Positions 43,779-53,078 of a DNA stretch of 64,000 nt are shown piece after piece. Source of the DNA: an uncultured Gammaproteobacteria bacterium (lineage in GTDB: Bacteria; Pseudomonadota; Gammaproteobacteria; Steroidobacterales; XN24); NCBI GenBank assembly GCA_937924335.1, contig CALDWW010000014.1, positions 1 to 64,000 on the forward strand. The letters are read 5' to 3'. How positions within the stretch are numbered: the stretch's first letter is position 1; the number at the start of each line of letters is the position of its first letter. Both the position numbers and the translations under genes were made by a program. The notes under the pieces were generated by a model. That model saw only the letters and a list, made by a program, of their open reading frames with translations, had not been told where the DNA came from and did no database searches.

Positions 43779-44282
43779 TCAGAATTCCAGGTCGTCGCTG
43801 ATCGCGTCGATGCCCGCCCGCGCGCAGGCGTCATCCTGCGGGCCACCGGGTGCGCCCGAGATGCCGACGCCGCCGACGATCGATCCGCCGGCCTCGACCG
43901 GCACGCCGCCGCCGAGCATCAGCGCGTTGGTGACGTGCCGAACACCGGACTGAGGAGAGTCTGCATGGGTCGACTCGGAAAGCGCCAGGGTATCCTCACG
44001 GAAACTGACCGCAGTCCATGCCTTGCGCTCGGCCGTGTCAGGCGTGTGGGCACCGGCGAACCGGTCACGCAGCATGACCTGGGTGACACCCATGCGATCG
44101 ACGACCGCTACCGCCACCTGGAAACCCTGCTCACGGCAGGACTTCAGTGACGCGCTGGCCAGCTTCAGGGCCGTCTCGGGAGTCATGGTCTTCACTTCGA
44201 CCAAGGCATCCTGAGCAGACGCGGGGCCTTGCCAGAGGGTCATGAGTAGTGAGCAGAGGGCAGGGATTCTTATGTTTTTCAT
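43779..44282 (-). CDS. Exported GlcG/HbpS-family heme-binding-like protein
   Basis: The 167-residue protein has a signal peptide (LCSLLMTLWQGPASA) and a GlcG/HbpS (DUF336) domain with VAVAVVDRMGVTQVMLRDRF, a HT-P-T-ERKAWTAVSF helix, and GGGVPVEAGGSIVGGVGISGAPGGPQDDACARAGI. Family members bind heme or small ligands in an oligomeric ring. It converges with the DsrE-like gene with no gap (43778/43779). Divergent from the methyltransferase-like gene. Function in this organism is unproven. Confidence 0.82.
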   Translation of the reverse strand: MKNIRIPALCSLLMTLWQGPASAQDALVEVKTMTPETALKLASASLKSCREQGFQVAVAVVDRMGVTQVMLRDRFAGAHTPDTAERKAWTAVSFREDTLALSESTHADSPQSGVRHVTNALMLGGGVPVEAGGSIVGGVGISGAPGGPQDDACARAGIDAISDDLEF

Positions 44283-44468
44283 CTATTGTCTCCGACTGAG
44301 CACAGGGACCGGACACCGCTGCAGCGGGGTGTGTTCTCCGCTGATGGCTACTGAAGGAGAGGATAGTACAGGCACGTTGGTCCAACAATTCATGCTGTGC
44401 CGCGATGCGCGAGCGCTTGCCCGTGGATGGGCCTGGCTACCCCATCCTTTTGTGTCCCGGAGGTAACG

Positions 44469-45227
44469 ATGAACAGAAGTCACATTGTCGCGATCGGACT
44501 CTCCATGGCGTTGGCGATGTCGCCCGCGACGGCATCGGATTGGCAGGACAAGCTCGAGCAGGCACTGGATAGCTCGTTGCGGACAGAGGCCGAGAAGGCG
44601 AGGGACGGGAATCGGCTGCCTGCCGAGACGCTGGAATTCATGCGTTTCAGCGATGATCTTCGGGTGCTGGAGATGTTCCCGGGGAACGGCTGGTATACGA
44701 AACTCCTCGCTCCGGTACTGGCGGAAAAGGGTCAGCTCTATCTGGCGCTGAGCACGGGACGCGTCGCCGGGCTGGCCGAATCGGTACCGGAGCTGGCGGA
44801 TGTCGAGATCCTTGACGTCAACCCGGCGATGCCGTCTACCGATCGGCGAGGGATATTCAACCTCGAGGAATTCTCATTCTGGTTGGAGGATCTGGATCTG
44901 GTATTGACCTTCCGAAATGCGCACAACCTGACGCCGGCTGGCCGGGCGAGTCTCAATACGGCGGTTTTCGAAGCCCTGCGGCCGGGCGGGTTTTATGGCG
45001 TCGTAGATCACACCCGGCGGCACATGGAGCCGGACGGGCCGGTCAACGGCCGTCGGGTAGACCCGGTTCGCATCATCCATGAGATCCTGGAATCAGGATT
45101 CGAACTCGTCGATTGGTCCGATCTGCATTATCGGCCCGCGGACGGACTCGATCTCGAGGTGGGCCAGGCCGCGGTCAGCGGCCGGACTGATCGATTCACT
45201 CTGCTCTTCCGCAAGCCGGCCCACTGA
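44469..45227 (+). CDS. Exported class I methyltransferase-like protein
   Basis: The 252-residue protein has a signal peptide (IVAIGLSMALAMSPATA) followed by a class I SAM methyltransferase-like domain: VLEMFPGNGWYTKLLAP (motif I), LRPGGFYGVVDH, and FELVDWSDLHY. SAM is cytoplasmic, so an exported methyltransferase fold is odd; it may be a non-catalytic or redox-adapted relative. GGAGG lies just upstream of the ATG at 44469. Similar periplasmic proteins exist in proteobacteria without assigned roles. It sits alone between oppositely oriented genes. Confidence 0.75.
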   Translation: MNRSHIVAIGLSMALAMSPATASDWQDKLEQALDSSLRTEAEKARDGNRLPAETLEFMRFSDDLRVLEMFPGNGWYTKLLAPVLAEKGQLYLALSTGRVAGLAESVPELADVEILDVNPAMPSTDRRGIFNLEEFSFWLEDLDLVLTFRNAHNLTPAGRASLNTAVFEALRPGGFYGVVDHTRRHMEPDGPVNGRRVDPVRIIHEILESGFELVDWSDLHYRPADGLDLEVGQAAVSGRTDRFTLLFRKPAH

Positions 45228-45335
45228 CGGGCAACCATTACTCAATGCATGCGCACCCCGACGGTCAAGAACGGGCTGGCAGCACACCCAGGAGCAGAGG
45301 GTGACTGAACGGTCAGGGAGGCGCCGTCATGCTGA

Positions 45336-46556
45336 TTACTCTGCATGGACGCGGACGGTACGGCCGATCTCATCCATCATCCAGCGCAGCTGATCGTAGT
45401 CGGGATGGCGGATGCGGGCCCAGGCATTGGCCATGTAGCCGGCCTCTACTGGCTGCGTCGGTGTACCTGGATCGGGGAATCGGCAAGCGACGATCCATTC
45501 GCCGAAACGGGACTGGACTTCGTCGAGTCCCTCGTACCCCTTGATATGGCCATCGCGGTCCGGGCGCAGCGCGATCATCCCTGCCGAATACCTGCGACTG
45601 GGTGTCAGCCACGTGCGGCCGTGCACGATGGCATTGGCCCAGTCTTCATAGAGATCGAACTCGTTGGCGGCGCAGTAGACGTCCCACTGGCAGACCCCAG
45701 GAGGCCTGCAGCCGATCTCCGAAAACTTCAGACCCTTGGCGCCGAAAAACCACTCCATGTGGGTGGCTGACGTGCCGATGTCCAGGATTTCGATGACCCT
45801 GTGAGCCATCTTGCGGACCTCCTGATAGCCGGGCTGCTCCAGCCGGTTCGTGGTGACCATCTGAGGCGAAATCCACCGGGTCCGCATGGCTTCCAGGACG
45901 TTGGGGTAGTAGTGAGTCACGAATTCGTGGGTTACACGGCCCTCAACGGTCAGCGTGTCGAAGTAGCCTTCATGGCCTTCGATGAACTCCTCCAGGGCGA
46001 CGGCGGTGCCGTGGATCAGTCCTGATTCCCGCATGACGATTTCCAGTTGACCGTCGTCGTCTACCCTCCACGTGGCGGCGGCGCCGGCAGCATCCCGCGG
46101 TTTGACGATAAGGGGATAGCCGACGCGGTGACCGAATTCCCGGGCCTCGCCCGGGTCCGAGGTGCCAATCGACTGGGCGCAGGGGATACCGGCTGCGCGC
46201 AAGGCGTCCTTCATCGACGGCTTGTCACGACAAAGCCATGCAGTCCGCACCGACGTGCCCGGGATGTGACAGGCCTCGCGGATTCTCGCAACGGGAAGGA
46301 TATGTGCCTCAACAGTCGCCTCGATCCGGTCCACCCAGAGGCGTTCCTGGATCTTCGCCACCGCCCGGTAAAGGACCGACTCGTCCGTGACAGACGAGAC
46401 CTGTTCATACTCATCCAGCCAGCCGCGGAGATCTCCTTCCAGCCAGTCGAGTGGCCGTTCACCGATACCGATGATGTGAGCACCTACCTTCTTCAGGGCG
46501 CGGACGAACTCCCGCTGATTGTCCGGGAATGCCGGCTCGACAAATATCACGTTCAT
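45336..46556 (-). CDS. ATP-grasp-domain ligase, uncharacterised
   Basis: The 406-residue protein has an N-terminal Rossmann-like pre-ATP-grasp segment (MNVIFVEPAFPDNQREFVRAL). The ATP-grasp core shows YPLIVKPRDAAGAAATW (nucleotide-binding Lys), VALEEFIEGHEGYF and FSEIGCRPPG (metal ligands E and a downstream N-like position). ATP-grasp enzymes join a carboxylate to an amine or thiol, making peptides, amides or similar. It is the last of five minus-strand genes that also hold a second ATP-grasp enzyme, two esterase-like proteins and an S51-like peptidase. Confidence 0.85.
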   Translation of the reverse strand: MNVIFVEPAFPDNQREFVRALKKVGAHIIGIGERPLDWLEGDLRGWLDEYEQVSSVTDESVLYRAVAKIQERLWVDRIEATVEAHILPVARIREACHIPGTSVRTAWLCRDKPSMKDALRAAGIPCAQSIGTSDPGEAREFGHRVGYPLIVKPRDAAGAAATWRVDDDGQLEIVMRESGLIHGTAVALEEFIEGHEGYFDTLTVEGRVTHEFVTHYYPNVLEAMRTRWISPQMVTTNRLEQPGYQEVRKMAHRVIEILDIGTSATHMEWFFGAKGLKFSEIGCRPPGVCQWDVYCAANEFDLYEDWANAIVHGRTWLTPSRRYSAGMIALRPDRDGHIKGYEGLDEVQSRFGEWIVACRFPDPGTPTQPVEAGYMANAWARIRHPDYDQLRWMMDEIGRTVRVHAE

Positions 46557-46557
46557 G

Positions 46558-47295
46558 TCAGGCTCCGCCGGTCAGTTCGTCCAGATACCTGGGCAACATT
46601 TCGCGCCAGGTGGGCCAGTCGTGGTCCCACTGCTGGCCCCACGCATCCACCCGGTTCGGCACGCCCTTGGCGCCGAGTACATTCGCCAGACGCCATGATT
46701 CGTCGGGATTCTCCCAGCGTCCTTCACCATAGGCGAGTAGAACAAATCGCCTGCGTAGTGCTTCGATCTGTGCGCCGTCCTCCAGGTTCGGCAAATAGTG
46801 TATCGGGGAAGCGAAGTAAAAGTCCTCGTAGAACTCACCGTTGAGCCATTTCTCCAGGTCGTATGTTCCGCTCATCCCTATGGCGGCGCGAAAGGCATCG
46901 GGATGCCTGCAGACCGTTGCGACGGCATTGAACGCACCTATGGAGGCTCCCGCGGTGATCACCTCCAGATCGTCGGAGCGACAATCGGCGCGGATGGCCG
47001 GCAGGACCTCCCGATAGATGAAACTGTCGAACAGGTTCTGCAGGCGGGCACGATAGAACGGGGCCGTGCCATTCTGGATCCATGCCTGACCCGCGACGCT
47101 GTCGCAGGAGTACACCTTGATCCTCCCGGCTTCGATGAGAGGCCAAAGGGCGCCGATCAGGTGGAAGCGTTCAACCTCCTCGGCGTCTCCCCCGGCCGTG
47201 GGGAACAGGAGTACCGGGATCCCGTAGTGTCCCCACCTGACCAGCTGGACGTCGCGTTCGATCCGTGACGAGTACCAGTGGGAGGATTCCTTCAA
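46558..47295 (-). CDS. Esterase-family alpha/beta hydrolase
   Basis: The 245-residue protein matches small esterases with RDVQLVRWGHYGIPVLLFPTAGG, a GASIGA nucleophile elbow and a late His (WDHDW). I take the TTG at 47295, which overlaps the upstream ATP-grasp stop (TTGA) and has GGAGG 8 bases before it; a TTG at 47322 is also in frame. Together with its neighbours it could cleave or transfer an acyl or peptidyl group in the unknown product. Confidence 0.8.
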   Translation of the reverse strand: MKESSHWYSSRIERDVQLVRWGHYGIPVLLFPTAGGDAEEVERFHLIGALWPLIEAGRIKVYSCDSVAGQAWIQNGTAPFYRARLQNLFDSFIYREVLPAIRADCRSDDLEVITAGASIGAFNAVATVCRHPDAFRAAIGMSGTYDLEKWLNGEFYEDFYFASPIHYLPNLEDGAQIEALRRRFVLLAYGEGRWENPDESWRLANVLGAKGVPNRVDAWGQQWDHDWPTWREMLPRYLDELTGGA

Positions 47296-48530
47296 CGGCC
47301 GGCCTCCATATCGCTGCGGCAATGCTGAATACGGTCCCAGAAGAGCTGAGTGAACTGCTCGACCTCGTGCGTCGGATAGAGCGCCGTCACCTTGTTGCGG
47401 ATGGCTTGTCTTGCCAGGTCAGAGCCGAAGAACTCCCATCCGATCTCATCGAGATCTCCGAGGTGGCGCGCACAGAAATCCTCGAATCGTTCTGTCTCGA
47501 ATCGCTGGTGGGCGATGTCGGCGTATGCGCTAATTTTTTCCCGGTAGGAGCGGTCGCTGTCCGCGATCTCAAAGTAGGGCGCCCAGTCCAGATTCTTACG
47601 CATCTTCCTGCCGGTGGCGACACAGAAGATCGACCAACGGACATTCGCCATCACCAGCCAGGGGAAGTGATAGTGCAGCGACGTGACCTGCGAATCCGGG
47701 CACGCATTGGCAAAGTCGATGGGGAACCACTCACCATCCTGGCGCAGGCCTTCGCAGGAGTTGAAATCCCACCCGAAGAAGCTGTTGATGGTCAGGGTAA
47801 TGTCTTGCAGAAGCTGTTCAGAATCTGCATCGAGGAAGTTTGATTCCGGTCGGTAGCGATCATGGAGTGGAGCGTCGGGGTCATAATTGACCGAGCGCAG
47901 CTGTGGCCCAAGGCCGACGCAGCGGACAAAGAGGTCATGTGGCAACACAGCTTTCTGCAGATGCATCAGCCGGGTGCCGCTCTCGTCGTAGGCCGCATGC
48001 AGATCCGGTCCGCTATCGATCTTGCTGACGCCCACCCAGGCGCCGCCGTCGTATGGTTTGAGGAACGACGGATAGCCCAGTGTTGCCCCGATCTTGTCCA
48101 GATCGAACAGACTTGCATACTCGAGCGTCTTCTCCAGGTCGTGAGTCGATTGATAGCTCTTCTGGGGCAGTATCCAGGTATCGGGCACCGGCAAACCCAG
48201 TCGCATCATGGCGCAGTAACTGGTGTGCTTCTCCATGGACTGGATAGACCAGGGGTTGTTAAAGACGTAAAGGCCGTCCATCAGAACAGCCTTCTTGATC
48301 CATTCCCTGCTGGGATAGAACCAGTGTGTCAGCCGGTCGATCACAAGGTCATATTTGCATGGCTGACTCAACGAGAACGGCTCGATACTGACCCGATCAA
48401 CTTCAATCTCGATCGTGTTGCCGTCTACGGGAATCGCCGGCGCCAGCCGCTGCATGATCTCCTCGTAGCAGACCGGCCAACAGATGTCGGCACCCAGTGA
48501 CAAGCCGATGTTCTTGACGATCCTGGACAC
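47292..48530 (-). CDS. Second ATP-grasp-domain ligase, uncharacterised
   Basis: The 412-residue protein has an N-terminal segment (KNIGLSLGADICWPVCYEEIM) followed by an ATP-grasp region with YPSFLKPYDGGAWVGV, a later GLRQDGEWFPIDFANACPDS metal-site strand, and a C-terminal helical domain. It looks unlike RimK, and the substrate cannot be assigned. Two dissimilar ATP-grasp enzymes in a row argue for sequential ligation of two building blocks. The esterase gene starts on its stop codon (TTGA). Confidence 0.82.
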   Translation of the reverse strand: MSRIVKNIGLSLGADICWPVCYEEIMQRLAPAIPVDGNTIEIEVDRVSIEPFSLSQPCKYDLVIDRLTHWFYPSREWIKKAVLMDGLYVFNNPWSIQSMEKHTSYCAMMRLGLPVPDTWILPQKSYQSTHDLEKTLEYASLFDLDKIGATLGYPSFLKPYDGGAWVGVSKIDSGPDLHAAYDESGTRLMHLQKAVLPHDLFVRCVGLGPQLRSVNYDPDAPLHDRYRPESNFLDADSEQLLQDITLTINSFFGWDFNSCEGLRQDGEWFPIDFANACPDSQVTSLHYHFPWLVMANVRWSIFCVATGRKMRKNLDWAPYFEIADSDRSYREKISAYADIAHQRFETERFEDFCARHLGDLDEIGWEFFGSDLARQAIRNKVTALYPTHEVEQFTQLFWDRIQHCRSDMEAGR

Positions 48531-48674
48531 AGCTGACCTCCCGGGGCCTTCTTGTTCGTAGTCTGCCTGCGCGCAGACCTATGACTGTAGGCGCAACGTC
48601 ACTCGATTATCAATGGCCACGCGATGTCGAGCCTGACCCCGAGGGATCGGGCCGTTCGTCCAGTACGGGCCGCG

Positions 48675-49808
48675 CTACTCGTAGACCATCCACAGCGGCC
48701 CTGGAAACAGCCAGCTAAGGCCATCCTGCAGCCGGTCTCTCCAGTTTTCCCAATTGTGTCCGTCGCGCACTTCGCGGAACCTTACGTCCATGTGATTGGC
48801 CTGCAGCAAGGGCACGAGCGAGCGATTTTCGTAGATCAGAGACTCGTAGACACCGCAGGCCACATAGAGTTTTCTCGCTGGAGTGCCCGGGCTCTTACGG
48901 AAAGCATTCATGAAGCGCACGACAGGATCAAATACCGGCCCCCGGCCGTGTGTGCCGATATCGCTGAATGCAAAGGAACCCGACAGCAACAGCAGACGGT
49001 CGAACAGGCCCGGATAGCGCCATGCGGTCGATAATGACGCGACTGCGCCAAAACTGGCGCCCATCAGACAGCGTCTCTTCGCGTCATTCTCCAGCGGCAG
49101 AGTAGCGTTGAGATGCGGCAGAAGCTCGCGGGCTATGAAACTGGCATGGTCGGGATCGCCGGCGTATTCCTTGAGCCGATCACCCGGCTGCGTCAGCGCG
49201 ACGATCATGGGCGGGATCTCGAGCCGGTCGGTCAGGTTGTCCAGGACCGCTTTCAGGTCCGCGAATCGCAAAAAGTCCTCGCCGTCATGTACTACGAGTA
49301 GCGGATACTGTCTGCTGCGGCGGAATCGAGCCGGCAGATAGAGCGTAACCTGGCGCGGTCCATCCAGGTAGCGGCTGTCTATGCTAATCGCCTCCATGGA
49401 ACCCGGCCGGGACCCGCTGTCCGGCTCGGTCCACCCGGGGCGCCGGTAGCCGTGAGCGCGGCATACTGAGTTGTGGCCGAAAGGGTCTTCGGCGGTCAGC
49501 GGATTCAGGGGATCCGTGATCCACTCATTGACGTCATCCTTGACGACGTCGAACTTGTACTCAATACGGGAGTCGGCTGGCAGCTCGAGGGTCAGATGCC
49601 AGAGATCCGTCCCACTTGCACGCTCCAGGTCCTGGGACGATGGCAGACCGAATATCCAGTGCTGCAACAGGACCGCATCGGCGTCTCCATAGTAGACGAA
49701 AGTGACCCCGTCCGGGGCCGACAGAGGAAACGTATTCGACTCGAGGAATCGCTTTATCGATTCGTCGTTCGGCGACCCCCGCAGTAGATCCTCAAGCAAC
49801 TGGTTCAT
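48675..49808 (-). CDS. Enterochelin-esterase-like hydrolase
   Basis: The 377-residue protein has an N-terminal all-beta segment (LQHWIFGLPSSQDLER, ADSRIEYKFDVVKDDVNEW) like the early-set domain of Fes, then an esterase D/Fes fold: YPLLVVHDGEDFL, a GASFGAVAS nucleophile elbow and RDGHNWENW carrying the likely catalytic His. It could hydrolyse ester or amide linkages. Its start overlaps the end of the S51-like gene (ATGA), so the two are coupled. No siderophore synthesis genes are nearby, so enterobactin breakdown is unlikely. Confidence 0.83.
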   Translation of the reverse strand: MNQLLEDLLRGSPNDESIKRFLESNTFPLSAPDGVTFVYYGDADAVLLQHWIFGLPSSQDLERASGTDLWHLTLELPADSRIEYKFDVVKDDVNEWITDPLNPLTAEDPFGHNSVCRAHGYRRPGWTEPDSGSRPGSMEAISIDSRYLDGPRQVTLYLPARFRRSRQYPLLVVHDGEDFLRFADLKAVLDNLTDRLEIPPMIVALTQPGDRLKEYAGDPDHASFIARELLPHLNATLPLENDAKRRCLMGASFGAVASLSTAWRYPGLFDRLLLLSGSFAFSDIGTHGRGPVFDPVVRFMNAFRKSPGTPARKLYVACGVYESLIYENRSLVPLLQANHMDVRFREVRDGHNWENWRDRLQDGLSWLFPGPLWMVYE

Positions 49809-50737
49809 GCTGCCTTCACCGGCCGCAATGCGCCGCTCCTGGTCAGCCGGAAGGCAGACACTGCGTCGGTCAGTCGGTCATCGATCCAGGTCAAAGCGGT
49901 CCCATCTTCGAGCGTCGAGCAGCGCGCCGGGGCGAAGCGGCGGGCGAACAGGGAGACCCGCTCGCTGTCGTGAAGCCGGAGCCGCTTGCCCGCGTGCGGC
50001 AGTGGAAGCACACCGCTGAACAGCCCCAGGCCACGGTCCGCTACCTCCGCGATCCCCGCACCCTGCGGCGGGTTGTCGTGAAACAGCACGATCCGCTCGG
50101 ACAAGGCCATTGCGCCTGCCGACCAGGCGATGACCGGCCTCGCCTTCAGCCCGGTCGCCAGATCGAAGAGGCGCAGTCGGTTAAGCAGCAGTTCGACATG
50201 TCCCCCCGCGATCAGCACTGCCGAACTGTCCGCCACGAGCCCCGCGATCTCTTTCCGGTGAGCCATCAGATCAGCAGGTAGCATTGTCTCCTGAGACTGC
50301 ACGAAGGCAGCGTGTATGTGGTCGATGCGACGAAGATGCTGTCTGTCCAGAGTCCGCAAAGCACGTAGTGCGGCCCGGCGTTCATTCTGGATCAGCATGT
50401 CGTTGCCGCGCTCCCGCATGAGCTCCTCCAGGGCGGCGATCGCATGGGCCAGGCGGCGTCGATAGAGTCGCTGCAGTTCCTTCAGCGTCTTCTGTCGTCG
50501 GTGATAGGCATCGCGGAAGTCCGGGTTGCGCGAGAAGACCTCCTCGGCTCGATGGTAGAGCGACAATTCCCTGGTCGGTCGGTTGACGTGCCGCTGCAGT
50601 TCCTCCAGTTCTCCCTCGCGCTCCTGCCAACCGGCCGTGATCGTGCAAACGGGGCCGCTGCCGATATCGAGGCGACTCAGGACAGATCCGACCGTGGTTA
50701 CGGTGCGTTGGGGGCCCAGCATTGTGCGAGAAATCAT
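49805..50737 (-). CDS. Peptidase S51/cyanophycinase-like protein
   Basis: The 310-residue protein has an N-terminal helical, highly charged region of about 160 residues (likely coiled coil). A class I glutamine-amidotransferase-like domain with S51 features follows: LIAGGHVELLLNRLRLFDL, VIAWSAGAMALSERIVLF (Ser in the nucleophile elbow), and later a VSLFARRFAPARC region. S51 includes cyanophycinase and dipeptidase E. It is first in the five-gene unit and overlaps the esterase gene by 4 bases. Could trim or release the product of the ATP-grasp enzymes. Confidence 0.78.
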   Translation of the reverse strand: MISRTMLGPQRTVTTVGSVLSRLDIGSGPVCTITAGWQEREGELEELQRHVNRPTRELSLYHRAEEVFSRNPDFRDAYHRRQKTLKELQRLYRRRLAHAIAALEELMRERGNDMLIQNERRAALRALRTLDRQHLRRIDHIHAAFVQSQETMLPADLMAHRKEIAGLVADSSAVLIAGGHVELLLNRLRLFDLATGLKARPVIAWSAGAMALSERIVLFHDNPPQGAGIAEVADRGLGLFSGVLPLPHAGKRLRLHDSERVSLFARRFAPARCSTLEDGTALTWIDDRLTDAVSAFRLTRSGALRPVKAA

Positions 50738-50921
50738 GGGCGCAACTGTCCGGCAAGCCGCCGTCTACTGTCAACGTTGACGATCGCCTGGGCTCGAAAC
50801 CGTGAAGTTCCTGTCCGCCTGCCCCAGCGCAGGAGTCATCGACCAGGGGCACGCAGGTCGGTTCCGGGCAGGGGCTTGGGGGCGGAGCGTAGTCCGCGCC
50901 TCGATCAGGGTGGGGTTGCGG

Positions 50922-51134
50922 CTATTTCTCCGGACGGATGTCTTTGATTGCGATCAGCGCGAGCACCAGTACATTGAGAGGCGGCGAGAAGCACAAGAGT
51001 GCGTTACAGGCCGTGACCCAGCCGGGTGAGTCTACCCGCGGCTTCGCCAGTGCCCAGGTGGCTACCGTGATTGCCAGGCTGAACAGCGCCCACGCAGGTG
51101 CCAGCCAGGACACCAGATCCAGATTGATTTCCAT
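50922..51134 (-). CDS. Small two-TM membrane protein, unknown
   Basis: The 70-residue product has two hydrophobic segments (SWLAPAWALFSLAITVATWAL and FSPPLNVLVLALIAI) and a lysine-rich end. It is preceded by AGAGGAA upstream of the ATG at 51134. Nothing else identifies it. Alternative longer starts at 51191 or 51212 add a hydrophilic extension. It lies between the S51-like gene and another unknown exported protein. Confidence 0.6.
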   Translation of the reverse strand: MEINLDLVSWLAPAWALFSLAITVATWALAKPRVDSPGWVTACNALLCFSPPLNVLVLALIAIKDIRPEK

Positions 51135-51208
51135 GAGGTCGTTCCTCTGATTCGACTGTCGGTCAAGTGAGGTCGGGTCGCGGCCCCGCATGGCCGCGAC
51201 CCGTATGA

Positions 51209-52045
51209 TCAACGGTGCCAGCAGTATGCATAACCATTGTCATCACGTGCGCAGATCGTATAGGAGGGCAGGGGGTGGACTCTGAATCCTTCCGGCCACT
51301 CTATGCCGTAGATGTTCGAGCGCCGGCCGAAACGCGTCAGATTCTCGGATGTCGTGAAGTTGCCCTGGAAATTGTCGAAGGCCGCCACGGAATCGGGAAT
51401 CAAGTTGCCATCGCTGTCTTTGGCAGATCCCGTCTTGTACCGATACACGAACATGTGGCCGCTGGTCAGACTGTCGATGCGCTGCAGACTGAACAAGGCG
51501 CTGGATCCGTCCGGAAATTGAACCTCGGCGAGTATCTCGCTGGTAAAGATCGTCCTCATCATCAGCAAAGCGGCACCAAACAGCGAGCCGACGCGCGTGG
51601 GCACATGTCGGTTCAGCTGTTCGGAAATGACCGTCTGATTAAATTCGCTGCCGATGACTGCCTCCGCGCCCTTGATCGGGAAGTCCTGGTCCAGAACGAT
51701 GTTGGGCTTCACGGACTGTCGGACGTAGTTCCATTCGCCCCTCGACTCATTGAAGTAACCCTGGTATTCCGCTGATGGTGTGCGGGCCTGGACGTAGTTC
51801 CTGGGTTTTCGACCCTCCCGTTCGGCCGTCACACGGAACAGGCGCAGCTTGTTACCGGGAGAGTTGACGATGTAAACGTCGTAGACACCTGCCTTCTCGC
51901 GGATCGACACCTGTGCTTCCGCCGTCCGTTTTGCCTGGCTGTCAGAGCAGTTGTGGCAGGCGGCGATACGTATGTCGTCCGCGTTTGCCGATAGTGAATT
52001 GCAGGCCGCGGCGAGCGTGGCCGCCATCAGAATTCCTTTTCCCAT
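51209..52045 (-). CDS. Exported protein of unknown function
   Basis: The 278-residue protein begins MGKGILMAATLAAACNSLSANA, a signal peptide, and starts at the ATG at 52045 with AAGGAG 8 bases upstream. The frame remains open another 107 codons upstream but those residues look like noise and run past the divergent gene's start. The mature part is beta-rich with Cys pairs (CHNCSD, CARDDNGYAYC) and a FFSLQRIDS-like strand. No family was recognised. Confidence 0.75.
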   Translation of the reverse strand: MGKGILMAATLAAACNSLSANADDIRIAACHNCSDSQAKRTAEAQVSIREKAGVYDVYIVNSPGNKLRLFRVTAEREGRKPRNYVQARTPSAEYQGYFNESRGEWNYVRQSVKPNIVLDQDFPIKGAEAVIGSEFNQTVISEQLNRHVPTRVGSLFGAALLMMRTIFTSEILAEVQFPDGSSALFSLQRIDSLTSGHMFVYRYKTGSAKDSDGNLIPDSVAAFDNFQGNFTTSENLTRFGRRSNIYGIEWPEGFRVHPLPSYTICARDDNGYAYCWHR

Positions 52046-52205
52046 ATCGAGCTCCTTCTCGTTCACGTTGCTCCAGTCACCGGCGTTCCTGCCGATGATG
52101 GGGGACAGCCTGCGCGTATTCAGAAGCGTATTGAAGTGTCGATTTGTCGGTTCCGCAGTCAAAAATGGTTTATGTTTCTGATCTCGAATTCCCCGGGGTA
52201 GGGCC

Positions 52206-53078
52206 ATGGTGACTGAGCGAACGCTCTCTGACGGGCACAACGAGGCGGGCAAGAGCCGATCGAAGCGGCAGCTGTTCCGCATCATCTTCCTGTCCGACAC
52301 GACGTCCGGCCGTGGGTTCGATATCGCGCTGCAGTTGATGATCGCGCTCAGCGTAGCCGTCATCATGCTGGAAAGTGTGGCGGAGATCCGTTTCGGTCAC
52401 CGTGACATCTTTCGCAGCCTCGAGTGGTTTTTCACGATCCTGTTTACGATCGAGTACCTGTTCCGCCTGTGGTGCGTGCGCAGTGCATGGACCTACGCCC
52501 GGAGTTTCTACGGCGTGGTTGATCTGCTCGCCATCGTTCCTGGATACCTGTCGCTGTTGGTCACCGGTACGGGCTATCTTCTCATCGTCCGTGTGCTGCG
52601 CATGCTGCGTTTGTTCAGGATCCTCAAACTATCGCGCTACGTGAGTGCCGCCGACACCCTGCTTGAGGCGTTCTCGCACAGTCGCAGAAAGATCCTGGTA
52701 TTCCTGTTCACGATCCTCACGCTGGTGACTGTTTTTGGTTCGATGATGTACCTGATAGAGGGTCCCGAGAACGGCTTCACGAGCATTCCCCGCGGTATCT
52801 ACTGGGCCATTGTTACGCTGACCACAGTCGGTTACGGGGATATCACTCCTCATACGACTGTGGGCCAGATGGTGTCGGCGATGGTGATGGTGCTCGGCTA
52901 CGGGATTATCGCTGTGCCTACCGGCATCTATGCGGCCGAACTGCGAGATGTCATCGTACGCCGTCGGGAAACGATCAAGTGCGCGGAGTGCAGCCGGGTC
53001 GGGCACGACGATGACGCCAAGTTCTGCAAGTTCTGCGGCTCAAATCTGACGCATCAGGAATTGTTCACCGGTGATTAG
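52206..53078 (+). CDS. Kv-type potassium channel with C-terminal zinc ribbon
   Basis: The 290-residue protein has six-helix voltage-gated channel topology. The S4-like helix VRVLRMLRLFRILKLSRY (about 128-145) has spaced arginines, and TTVGYGD at 206-212 is the K+ selectivity filter. A cytoplasmic C-terminus carries a four-cysteine zinc ribbon (CAEC near 259-262 and CKFC near 274-277). Bacterial channels of this size form tetramers. The zinc ribbon, unlike the usual cyclic-nucleotide domain, may be regulatory. Divergent from the 51209-52045 gene; its last 14 bases overlap the fatty acid hydroxylase gene on the other strand. Confidence 0.92.
   Translation: MVTERTLSDGHNEAGKSRSKRQLFRIIFLSDTTSGRGFDIALQLMIALSVAVIMLESVAEIRFGHRDIFRSLEWFFTILFTIEYLFRLWCVRSAWTYARSFYGVVDLLAIVPGYLSLLVTGTGYLLIVRVLRMLRLFRILKLSRYVSAADTLLEAFSHSRRKILVFLFTILTLVTVFGSMMYLIEGPENGFTSIPRGIYWAIVTLTTVGYGDITPHTTVGQMVSAMVMVLGYGIIAVPTGIYAAELRDVIVRRRETIKCAECSRVGHDDDAKFCKFCGSNLTHQELFTGD

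Noticed and set aside
52046..52366. N-terminal extension of the exported protein at 51209-52045
   Set aside because: The internal ATG has AAGGAG and a signal peptide; the extension would overlap the divergent channel gene.
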